Assembly (NCBI GenBank): GCA_018623785.1
Contig: JAAZVD010000070.1
Coordinates: forward strand, 1-7,434
Direction of reading: 5' to 3'
From: Bacteroidota bacterium
GTDB lineage: Bacteria > Bacteroidota > Rhodothermia > Rhodothermales > UBA10348
DNA: 7,434 nt
The number at the start of each line of letters is the position of its first letter. Positions within the stretch are counted from its first letter, which is position 1. A model generated the notes under the pieces. It was not told where the DNA came from. It saw only the letters and a program-made list of their open reading frames with translations, and searched no databases. Positions 1 through 6,089 of this stretch are shown here, in pieces. Both the position numbers and the translations under genes were made by a program.

Positions 1-1
1 C

Positions 2-1075
2 TTTCCCGACGAGTTTGGCGGTGCAGGCTGCACGAGCGAGGATGGTCTGACGGATAATCAGTACCAACTCACAGGACTGGCTGAGGGAGCGCAGGTTACC
101 TGGCGCGTGCGCTCAACCCACGCCTCGGGCCTGACCACGGATTGGGACAACGCCGTATCTCAAGGCGCCTTCAGTGTCTATGGCGATTTTGGCGAGCCGC
201 TGGCAACGCCCTGGTACCCGATCGATGACTTTATGGTCTATGGCACGTCAGTGCGCTTTACCTGGTATGTGACGGGCGCCGTCGGCGTGCCGAGCTACGA
301 GGTCCAGTACAGCTCGAACGAGAGCTTCCCAGATAATGATAGTACGATAGTGGCTACCTCCGATCAGGCAGTACTCGACGTCTCTGATCTGAACGAAGGA
401 TGGACCTACTATTGGCGCGTGCGCGTCTCCTCCGATGGCGGTGTTACATATGGCCCCTACTCGGCAGCAGCTTCCTTTGAAGTCAGCGGCGGCGCTCCGA
501 TGCCGCGTATCGGCGGACCGGCCCATGGCGTAGGTATAGCAACGACGTCGCCGACGCTCTCATGGGTAGCGGCCCCGGCAACGGACGTGGTCTATGACGT
601 GCGCTATGCGAGTGAGGACGGCGCCTACACCGAGGTTACAGATCTCGCTCAGCCCTACGTGCAGGTGCAGAACCTGACCGAGGGCAGCTACACCTGGCAG
701 GTGCGCTCGCGTACTACCGATGGCTCCTTTACCTCGCCCTACTCCGCAAGCGGACGCTTTACGGCGATGGCAAGCATGAGCGTGGATACCGAAGAGGAGC
801 TGGACCTGCCCGTGGCCTACGAGCTGGGACAGAACTACCCCAACCCGTTCAACCCGCAGACAACGATTCCCTTTGCGCTGCCAAGTTCTCAGAAGGTCTC
901 GCTTGTCGTGTATGACATGCTCGGAAGGCAGCTCGAGGTCCTCGTCGATGGCGTCATGAGCGCCGGTAACCATCAGGCCGTCTGGAACGCCCAAGACATG
1001 CCAAGCGGCATGTATGTCTACCGACTCGCAACGCCAAACGGCGTACAAACCAAACTCATGCAGCTGATCAAGTAG
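2..1075 (+). CDS. Secreted fibronectin-III-like repeat protein with type IX sorting domain (5' partial)
   Basis: The reading frame is open to the left edge, so the true start lies outside the window; the GTG at 107 sits mid-repeat (W-R-V-R-S) and is not a start. 357 residues are visible. Three related modules, about 95-105 residues apart, each carry a turn-plus-strand signature: GLAEGAQVTWRVRS near 77-115, DLNEGWTYYWRVRV near 388-428 and NLTEGSYTWQVRSR near 667-711. This resembles fibronectin type III or similar beta-sandwich repeats. The last ~84 residues (from about 821) form a canonical Bacteroidota type A sorting domain: QNYPNPFNPQTTIPFALP, then YDMLGRQLEVL, then GMYVYRL and a short basic end. 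In that family the tail directs export by the type IX system and is then removed or used for surface anchoring. The catalytic or binding part, if any, lies upstream and cannot be seen, so the specific function is unknown. The stop is TAG, and a hairpin follows 23 bases later. Confidence 0.9.
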   Translation, partial: FPDEFGGAGCTSEDGLTDNQYQLTGLAEGAQVTWRVRSTHASGLTTDWDNAVSQGAFSVYGDFGEPLATPWYPIDDFMVYGTSVRFTWYVTGAVGVPSYEVQYSSNESFPDNDSTIVATSDQAVLDVSDLNEGWTYYWRVRVSSDGGVTYGPYSAAASFEVSGGAPMPRIGGPAHGVGIATTSPTLSWVAAPATDVVYDVRYASEDGAYTEVTDLAQPYVQVQNLTEGSYTWQVRSRTTDGSFTSPYSASGRFTAMASMSVDTEEELDLPVAYELGQNYPNPFNPQTTIPFALPSSQKVSLVVYDMLGRQLEVLVDGVMSAGNHQAVWNAQDMPSGMYVYRLATPNGVQTKLMQLIK

Positions 1076-1098
1076 CGCGCATACCCCCACAGATGAAT

Positions 1099-1123
1099 AC
1101 CCTGAGCGTACGAGGCTCAGGGT
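1099..1123 (+). terminator. Perfect 9-bp hairpin after the repeat-protein gene, probable terminator
   Basis: ACCCTGAGC (1099-1107) and GCTCAGGGT (1115-1123) are exact reverse complements around a 7-base loop. The hairpin lies 23 bases after the stop at 1075 and 23 bases before the next start at 1147. No T run follows on the plus strand (the sequence continues GTGATAAATAAAG). It is therefore either a non-canonical intrinsic terminator or a leader/mRNA-end stem. The position favours termination of the upstream gene. Confidence 0.55.
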
Positions 1124-1146
1124 GTGATAAATAAAGATATATTTTC

Positions 1147-1368
1147 ATGAGTGACCTCGAGCAGAACATCATACTGGCTTTTGCCGGTGTGCTCATCTTC
1201 TTTGTAGTTGCGGTACCAGCCGCATGGCTTATGAAAAAACGACAGGAGCGACGAGCGGCCCGAAAAATGTCAGCGCGTAAAGCTGTCCCGCATGCGAACG
1301 CAAGAGGGACCGACCATGCGCAGCGCATACAGCCTCCCTCGAGTTACCACCGATCAACGCTCCGGTAG
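1147..1368 (+). CDS. Small single-pass membrane protein, function unknown
   Basis: 73 residues. Residues 8-29 form one hydrophobic segment (IILAFAGVLIFFVVAVPAAW) after an acidic N-terminus (MSDLEQN). A strongly basic stretch follows (KKRQERRAARK, 30-40), which by the positive-inside rule predicts N-out/C-in. The rest (41-73) is Arg/His/Ser-rich, low in hydrophobics and probably disordered. No domain is recognisable. The ATG follows an AT-rich stretch (AAAGATATATTTTC) with no Shine-Dalgarno, which is common in Bacteroidota. It is separated from the left gene by a hairpin and from the right gene by 91 bases, so it may be its own unit or share a transcript with the large gene. The N-terminal anchor looks protein-like, while the C-terminal half could be unconstrained. 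No alternative gene competes on the other strand. Confidence 0.55.
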   Translation: MSDLEQNIILAFAGVLIFFVVAVPAAWLMKKRQERRAARKMSARKAVPHANARGTDHAQRIQPPSSYHRSTLR

Positions 1369-1396
1369 CCATTCGTCGATTCGCTGGGTTCTATTG

Positions 1397-1437
1397 AATC
1401 CTGACTGTCCCCCTCGGGTTAGGGTGCTTTTAGGATT
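1397..1437 (+). promoter_or_regulatory. Nested inverted repeat upstream of the large ThuA/PQQ gene (weak terminator or leader stem)
   Basis: AATCCT (1397-1402) pairs with AGGATT (1432-1437), and inside it CCCT (1411-1414) pairs with AGGG (1421-1424), with TGCTTTT following the inner stem. It lies 28 bases after the small membrane-protein stop and ends 22 bases before the ATG at 1460. It could end transcription of the small gene or form a leader structure. The stems are short, so chance occurrence is possible. Confidence 0.3.
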
Positions 1438-1459
1438 TCACGAAAGCAGAGAGTAATAG

Positions 1460-4400
1460 ATGAAGGCGATACCGGTCTGCGCGTTTGCGTTTTCTTTGGT
1501 CCTAAGCGCTCTGGCCGCTGAGCCCGGAGTGGCCGCAGAGCCCGGGCTGGCCAGTCACGTCGAGCCAGAGGCACGTCCATCAGAGAAAACGAACCGCCAC
1601 GGATTCAGCGCGCTGGTCTTTTCGAAGACGGCCGGCTTTCGCCATGACTCCATACCGGCGGGAATCGCTGCTATCGAGGCGCTTGGAGCGGAGCACGACT
1701 TTGATGTGACCTCGACAGAAGATGCGTCCGTGTTCAATGAGTCGAGCCTTGCATCCTATGATGTCGTCATTTTCCTGAACACGACAGGCGACGTGCTGAA
1801 TGCGGATCAGCAGCTGGCCATGGAGTCTTTTCTGGCAGCCGGCAAGGGATACGTAGGGATCCATGCGGCAGCGGATACGGAGTATGGTTGGGACTGGTAC
1901 GCCGAAGTCGTCGGGGCGTATTTCGACAACCATCCGGAGATTCAGTCGGCGGAGCTCCTGGTGGAAGATCGTGTGCATCCCGCAACGGCACATCTGCCGG
2001 CGCGCTGGGAGCGCACGGATGAATGGTACGCTTTTCGGACCAATCCGCGAGAAGATGCCCATGTCCTGATTTCGCTTAATGAAGACAGCTACTCAGGCGG
2101 CACCATGGGACAGGACCATCCTTGGGCCTGGTGCCGTGAGGTCGAGGGCGGGCGGTCCTTTTACACTAATGGCGGCCATACCTCTGACAGCTTCTCGGAG
2201 CCCGATTTCTTGGCGCACCTTCTGGGAGGAATTGAGTGGGCTGCAGGCGCTCAATCCGGCGATTGCGGGGCCAGTATCAGGGATAATCTGGAGAAGACGA
2301 TCTTGGATGACGATACGCAGAATCCCATGGACCTGGTTGTTCTCCCCGGCGGCGATGTCCTTTTCCTGGAGCGCGCAGGCCAGGTGCGGTTGATCTCACA
2401 GGAGACGGGCATTACGAGTACGGCTCTCGAACTGGATGTCGCGCTGGACAACGAGGATGGCCTATTGGGCATCGTGTTGGACCCCGACTTTGCGCAAAAC
2501 GGGTGGCTCTATCTGTTTTACTCCCCTGCCGGCACAGTCCTTCAGAAAGTATCCCGGTTCACGTTTGATGGTTCACTCCTAGATCCCTCATCCGAGGTCA
2601 ACATATTGCAGTTCGAGGTGGATCGAAACGAGTGTTGCCATTCCGCGGGTTCGATGGCGTTTAACACCGATGGGCATCTGTTCATTGCAACCGGCGATAA
2701 CACCAACCCGTTTGCATCGGACGGGTACGCTCCCCTGGATGATCGGGCGGGCCGAGCTCCGTGGGATGCCCGCCGCACCAGCGGAAATACGAACGATCTG
2801 CGTGGCAAAATCCTGAGGATCATCCCGCTTGATGAGGGTGACTATGCTATTCCCGAGGGAAATCTTTTTCCTGAGGGAACGGCGTTCACACGGCCTGAAA
2901 TCTATGTCATGGGCGTGCGAAATCCGTTCCGAATTGCCCTGGATACGCAGAATGGTGCGCTATTCTGGGGCGATGTCGGACCGGACGCAGAATCGGATAA
3001 TGGTGTCCGCGGCCCCCGAGGCTATGACGAATGGAACCGCGCGACCGAGGCCGGAAATTACGGATGGCCGTTCTGCGCAGCCGACAACAAGCCCTACACG
3101 GATTGGGATTTTGCATCAGGAACCTACTCCGGGCTGTTCGACTGCGCCGCGCCGGAAAACACGTCCTCCTTCAATACGGGCTTATCTACACTGCCCTCAA
3201 GTGAGCCGGCGTGGATCTACTACCCTTACGGCGTTTCGGCCGAATTTCCTGCTATCACAGAGGGTCCTGGTCGAACCGCTATTGCCGGGCCGGTGTACCG
3301 GCCCTCGGGAGAAGATGTAAGCGGTGCACTCCCCTCCTATTTCTCTGGATCCTTTTTCATTGGCGAATGGACACGCAGCTGGCTGAAGCGGGTCATTCTG
3401 GATGATGAGGGCGGTGTACTACGCATACTTCCCTTTGCAGATCAGTATGATTACTTGCGTCCCATCGCCATGAAAATGGGACCGGATGGTGCTTTTTACG
3501 GCATTGAATGGGGCTCGGGCTTCGGGGGCAATAATGCGGATTCGCGCGTTTTCCGCATCTCCTATGAGAAAGGAAATCGAGCGCCTGTCGTGCAGGTCAA
3601 TACCTCGGACCTGGCCGGTCCAATTCCGCTGGAAGTCTCCTTTGACGCTTCCCAATCAACCGATTCCGACCCCGGCGATCAGTTATCCTATGCGTGGGAT
3701 TTCACGAATGATGGTGTAATTGACGCTACAGACCCCGTCGTGACCTACACCTACGATGTCGAAGGCGACTATACGGCTGTCCTCGAAGTCCGGGACACCT
3801 TCGATAATGTCGTGACACGCTCTTTCTCGGTGCGCGCGGGGAATACATCCCCGGTGGTCACCATGACGGCCCCGATGGCCGGAACCATGTTCTCCTGGGG
3901 CGACACCTTGAATGTCGTGGTCGCAGTTACCGACGCGGAAGATGGATCCACCGCTGATGGTTCCATCGATTGCTCCGAGGTCGAATCCCAGCCGTTCATC
4001 GGCCACGACGAACATGCACACCCGCTCGATGTCTACACCGGGTGCGACATACAGATCGTGACCCCTGATGGGCATGGCTCCCCGGGCGATCGCATTTTCC
4101 TGTACCTGGAATCGCGATATCAGGACGGTGGCAGCAGCACGGTTTCCAGCGCGCAAGGACGTACCGAGACCCTACTCTACCCCCGATCCTGGGAGGCAGA
4201 GCACTACGACGAGGCCACGGGCATTGAACTGGAGGACAGTGCCGATCCAACGGGTGGTCGACGACATCTAGCTTATATCGATCACGGAGACTGGGTGCTG
4301 TACCGAAATCGCAACCTGGCAGGTGTCAGTCACATTACGTTTCGAGTGGCGTCGGACGGCTCAGGAGGGACGATCAGCCTTAGAGAGTCGTCTCCCTCCG

Positions 4401-5338
4401 GTCGATTGCTCGGGAAAACCCATGTGCCGATTACGGGCGGCTGGCAAAGCTTTGTGGACGTGACCATGGCCGTTGAGGCTCCAAGTGCCGCAGAGACCTC
4501 CGATTCGCCGATGGATCTGGCCCTGGTGTTTGAGAATGCCAGTTCAGGTGGCGGCTTGTTCAACATCAACCGGATACTCTTTGAAGGATCCGGCGTGGCA
4601 GGTAATCGAGAGGAATGGGGACTGCGTGCCGACTTGTATGGGAGCACAGACTGGACCGGAGATGCGGTCGACGAGATCCACCCCGGTATTAGCTGGTTCT
4701 GGGGGAACGAGAGTCCCGTTCCCGGGGCCGCTGCGCGTCCCTTTTCAGCCCGATGGCAGGGACGGCTGATTGCCCCGATAAGTGGATCGCTTCGACTGTT
4801 CGCACAGACGTGGGGGACGCTTCAGTTGGATATTGACGGAAGTTCTGTCATCGAAGTCCAGTCGGAAGGTGCCTCTCCAACGACCGCTTCCCGGCTGTTC
4901 AGGGTCGCGGAGGGCCAGGAGCTGCTTTTGGACGCGCGGTATGCTGATCAGACAGGGGATGCAGGACTCATACTGTCCTGGGAAGGCACGGGCCTGGTTC
5001 GCCAAACGATCCAAATGAGTGATGCGCGCCTTCCGAGCGCCTCGGGTACGTCCCGTGAGCGTGCCGATGACCTACCGTTCGGCAATGCGCTTTTGGAGGC
5101 CTACCCTAACCCGTTCCAGCGGGCGCTTACCGTGCGTGCGAGCTGCGACGCAGGCTCAGAGGTGGAAACTTCCATCGTCGACGTGCTCGGGAGGCGCCGG
5201 CACCTTGGGAAGATGCCTTGCTCCAATCAGGGTCACATCCTCCTGGATGTGAATGCTGACCAGCTGACCGCAGGTGTCTACTTTGTGGTCGTCCAGACCT
5301 CAACGCGCCTGCTGACGCTGCCCGTTACCAAGTTGTAA
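1460..5338 (+). CDS. Secreted ThuA / PQQ-dependent sugar dehydrogenase-like / PKD / CBM6 / PA14 fusion with type IX sorting domain
   Basis: 1292 residues, probably a cell-surface or secreted oxidoreductase that binds polysaccharide. Order: signal peptide 1-20 (SALA cleavage region); ThuA-like domain ~48-260 (KTAGFRHDSI, GIHAAADTEYGWDWY, MGQDHPWAWC, YTNGGH); glucose/sorbosone-dehydrogenase-like beta-propeller ~275-705; PKD domain ~706-795 (YAWDFTNDGVID); Ig-like domain ~796-905 with HDEHAHP at 849-855; CBM6-like domain ~910-1044 (EAEHYDEATGIE, DHGDWVLY); PA14-like domain ~1051-1191 (GLRADLYG, ARWQGRLIAPISGSLRLF); sorting domain ~1211-1292 (YPNPF at 1215). In the propeller, CCHSAGSMAF puts His394 where soluble PQQ glucose dehydrogenases have the catalytic His (HQSGRL), and VRNPFRIALD puts Arg487 at their PQQ-contacting Arg. 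Both matches come from memory of the family, not an alignment. The substrate is unknown. ThuA-propeller-PKD-CBM6 fusions are known. A weak AGAGAG lies about 7 bases before the ATG. Confidence 0.93.
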   Translation: MKAIPVCAFAFSLVLSALAAEPGVAAEPGLASHVEPEARPSEKTNRHGFSALVFSKTAGFRHDSIPAGIAAIEALGAEHDFDVTSTEDASVFNESSLASYDVVIFLNTTGDVLNADQQLAMESFLAAGKGYVGIHAAADTEYGWDWYAEVVGAYFDNHPEIQSAELLVEDRVHPATAHLPARWERTDEWYAFRTNPREDAHVLISLNEDSYSGGTMGQDHPWAWCREVEGGRSFYTNGGHTSDSFSEPDFLAHLLGGIEWAAGAQSGDCGASIRDNLEKTILDDDTQNPMDLVVLPGGDVLFLERAGQVRLISQETGITSTALELDVALDNEDGLLGIVLDPDFAQNGWLYLFYSPAGTVLQKVSRFTFDGSLLDPSSEVNILQFEVDRNECCHSAGSMAFNTDGHLFIATGDNTNPFASDGYAPLDDRAGRAPWDARRTSGNTNDLRGKILRIIPLDEGDYAIPEGNLFPEGTAFTRPEIYVMGVRNPFRIALDTQNGALFWGDVGPDAESDNGVRGPRGYDEWNRATEAGNYGWPFCAADNKPYTDWDFASGTYSGLFDCAAPENTSSFNTGLSTLPSSEPAWIYYPYGVSAEFPAITEGPGRTAIAGPVYRPSGEDVSGALPSYFSGSFFIGEWTRSWLKRVILDDEGGVLRILPFADQYDYLRPIAMKMGPDGAFYGIEWGSGFGGNNADSRVFRISYEKGNRAPVVQVNTSDLAGPIPLEVSFDASQSTDSDPGDQLSYAWDFTNDGVIDATDPVVTYTYDVEGDYTAVLEVRDTFDNVVTRSFSVRAGNTSPVVTMTAPMAGTMFSWGDTLNVVVAVTDAEDGSTADGSIDCSEVESQPFIGHDEHAHPLDVYTGCDIQIVTPDGHGSPGDRIFLYLESRYQDGGSSTVSSAQGRTETLLYPRSWEAEHYDEATGIELEDSADPTGGRRHLAYIDHGDWVLYRNRNLAGVSHITFRVASDGSGGTISLRESSPSGRLLGKTHVPITGGWQSFVDVTMAVEAPSAAETSDSPMDLALVFENASSGGGLFNINRILFEGSGVAGNREEWGLRADLYGSTDWTGDAVDEIHPGISWFWGNESPVPGAAARPFSARWQGRLIAPISGSLRLFAQTWGTLQLDIDGSSVIEVQSEGASPTTASRLFRVAEGQELLLDARYADQTGDAGLILSWEGTGLVRQTIQMSDARLPSASGTSRERADDLPFGNALLEAYPNPFQRALTVRASCDAGSEVETSIVDVLGRRRHLGKMPCSNQGHILLDVNADQLTAGVYFVVVQTSTRLLTLPVTKL

Positions 5339-5368
5339 ACGCCGCTGCAGATTTCGGGCCGCCAAGAA

Positions 5369-5397
5369 ACGGGCGCCATCGCCTGCTGGCGCCCCGT
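5369..5397. terminator. GC-rich hairpin between convergent genes, likely bidirectional terminator
   Basis: GGGCGCCA (5371-5378) and TGGCGCCC (5387-5394) are perfect reverse complements around an 8-base loop. The stem extends by AC/GT if one C (5395) is bulged. It sits in the 61-base gap between the stop of the large plus-strand gene and the stop of the minus-strand small membrane gene. On the minus strand the stem is followed by TTCTTGG, which is moderately T-rich. On the plus strand no T run follows. Placement between two convergent stops supports shared termination. Confidence 0.7.
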
Positions 5398-5399
5398 GA

Positions 5400-5579
5400 T
5401 CAGTCAGCAAACTGACGGCCGATGAACGCTGCTATCACCCCGATGATGGCCAGCAAGACCAACATGTGGACGAAGGTCGGCTGCGTAATGACTACGGTCG
5501 AGAACGGGATGACCGGAAAAATGACCATGCAGAAGGCCCAGCCGATGAGTTGCTTGGGTGAAGAGCGCAGTGCAGACAT
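5400..5579 (-). CDS. Small two-helix membrane protein, function unknown
   Basis: 59 residues from the chosen ATG (5579) to TGA. Two hydrophobic segments stand out, about residues 11-31 (LIGWAFCMVIFPVIPFSTVV) and 38-54 (HMLVLLAIIGVIAAFIG). A short basic, Ser-rich N-terminus (MSALRSSPKQ) precedes them and RQFAD ends the protein. The frame stays open upstream to an ATG at 5735 (111 aa), but those extra 52 residues are Arg/Trp/Cys/His-rich, lack membrane or domain character and look like read-through. The shorter start gives a typical small integral membrane protein. No clear Shine-Dalgarno precedes either start. It converges on the large gene with a hairpin between, and is divergent from the small gene at 5784. 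I recognise no family. Confidence 0.6.
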   Translation of the reverse strand: MSALRSSPKQLIGWAFCMVIFPVIPFSTVVITQPTFVHMLVLLAIIGVIAAFIGRQFAD

Positions 5580-5692
5580 GGCGAAACGTCGAAAATGATG
5601 GCCGAAAAAGCAGATACGCATCAAGGTAAGACAGATCCTTGAGAGAATGACCGTGAGGCGCTCGGCTTTCCAGATTCTTCGTTCGAGGGCGG

Positions 5693-5709
5693 GGGCCCAC
5701 AGTGGACCC
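5693..5709. promoter_or_regulatory. 17-bp imperfect dyad in the divergent intergenic region
   Basis: GGGCCCAC (5693-5700), a central A, then GTGGACCC (5702-5709): seven of eight positions are symmetric. It lies between the divergent starts at 5579 and 5784, a place where an operator would be expected. One short GC-rich dyad in a 58-60% GC background can arise by chance, and no second copy was seen. Confidence 0.2.
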
Positions 5710-5745
5710 ACGGGGATCCTGCGGAACAGCGCCATGCCCCATCCC

Positions 5746-5761
5746 TATAAATGGTTTGACA
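5746..5761 (+). promoter_or_regulatory. Candidate promoter element for the small gene at 5784
   Basis: TATAAATGGTTTGACA is the most AT-rich stretch in this gap. It lies 10 bases before the GAGGAGG ribosome site, so TATAAA (5746-5751) could act as a -10 with transcription starting near 5758. The TTTG at 5755-5758 resembles part of the Bacteroidota TAnnTTTG element but with mismatches before it. No good -35 or -33 element is seen. Confidence 0.25.
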
Positions 5762-5770
5762 GAACAACCT

Positions 5771-5777
5771 GAGGAGG
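5771..5777 (+). promoter_or_regulatory. Strong Shine-Dalgarno that decides the start of the next gene
   Basis: GAGGAGG abuts an ATG at 5778 with no spacer, leaves 3 bases before GTG at 5781, and leaves 6 bases before ATG at 5784. Only the last spacing suits initiation, so translation should begin at 5784 (MALFTHQ) and not at 5778 (MVMALFTHQ). Confidence 0.75.
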
Positions 5778-5783
5778 ATGGTG

Positions 5784-6089
5784 ATGGCATTGTTTACCCA
5801 CCAAGACGCCCAGCTGGGAGAGCTGGAAGGGACCGGCTACTTATTCCTGAACAAGGACACGTTTCCGGCCAGTATGCAAGGTGTGTTTTTTGGTCCCGAA
5901 GACCAAGCGGATGTCATGGAGTCGCTGGTGGACACCGATCCGGTTGCTTTCAAGGGCATCATGTACAAGAAGAATCGGGCCGGCCAGATCAAGGGTACCG
6001 CGGTCGAAGTAACCGTTGATGTAACCCAGTTCAGGGAAGTATCGATGGGCGCGCGGGCGCTGCTTCAGGCCGTTGAGGAGGAAGAGTAG
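5784..6089 (+). CDS. Small acidic soluble protein, function unknown
   Basis: 101 residues starting MALFTHQDAQLGELEG, with the start set by GAGGAGG six bases upstream. There is no signal peptide or membrane segment, so it is predicted cytosolic. The N-terminal half is mixed polar/aromatic (GTGYLFLNKDTFPAS, GVFFGPEDQADVMESL). The middle alternates hydrophobic and polar residues in a beta-like pattern (KGIMYKKNRAGQIKG, TAVEVTVDVTQF). The end is helical and very acidic (ARALLQAVEEEE). I do not recognise the family. The strong ribosome site and balanced composition argue that it is a real and perhaps well-expressed protein. It is divergent from the small membrane gene to the left, and its last 59 bases overlap the 3' end of blh on the other strand, so the two genes converge with no terminator between them. 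Confidence 0.8.
   Translation: MALFTHQDAQLGELEGTGYLFLNKDTFPASMQGVFFGPEDQADVMESLVDTDPVAFKGIMYKKNRAGQIKGTAVEVTVDVTQFREVSMGARALLQAVEEEE

Noticed and set aside
560..1090. 176-codon open frame on the minus strand
   Set aside because: It lies fully antisense to the fibronectin-like repeat gene and its sorting tail. The product is His/Arg/Leu-rich with no domain, and the plus-strand frame has clear homology features.
1460..1522. Lipoprotein signal with Cys7
   Set aside because: IPVC at residues 4-7 leaves too short an N-region and no proper hydrophobic core before the cysteine. The hydrophobic stretch follows it, and a normal cleavage site is at SALA.
1514..1552. Short duplicated stretch encoding AAEPGVAAEPGLA after the signal peptide
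   Set aside because: This is probably a small in-frame duplication in a linker. It is too short and degenerate to count as a repeat element.
3683..4156. 157-codon minus-strand open frame, with several shorter ones in 1555-5252
   Set aside because: All are shadows of the 1292-aa gene, whose domains run continuously through the region in one frame without a gap or frameshift.
5580..5735. N-terminal extension of the two-helix membrane protein to an ATG at 5735
   Set aside because: The 52 added residues are Arg/Trp/Cys-rich with no helix or domain pattern, while the shorter form is a tidy two-helix protein.
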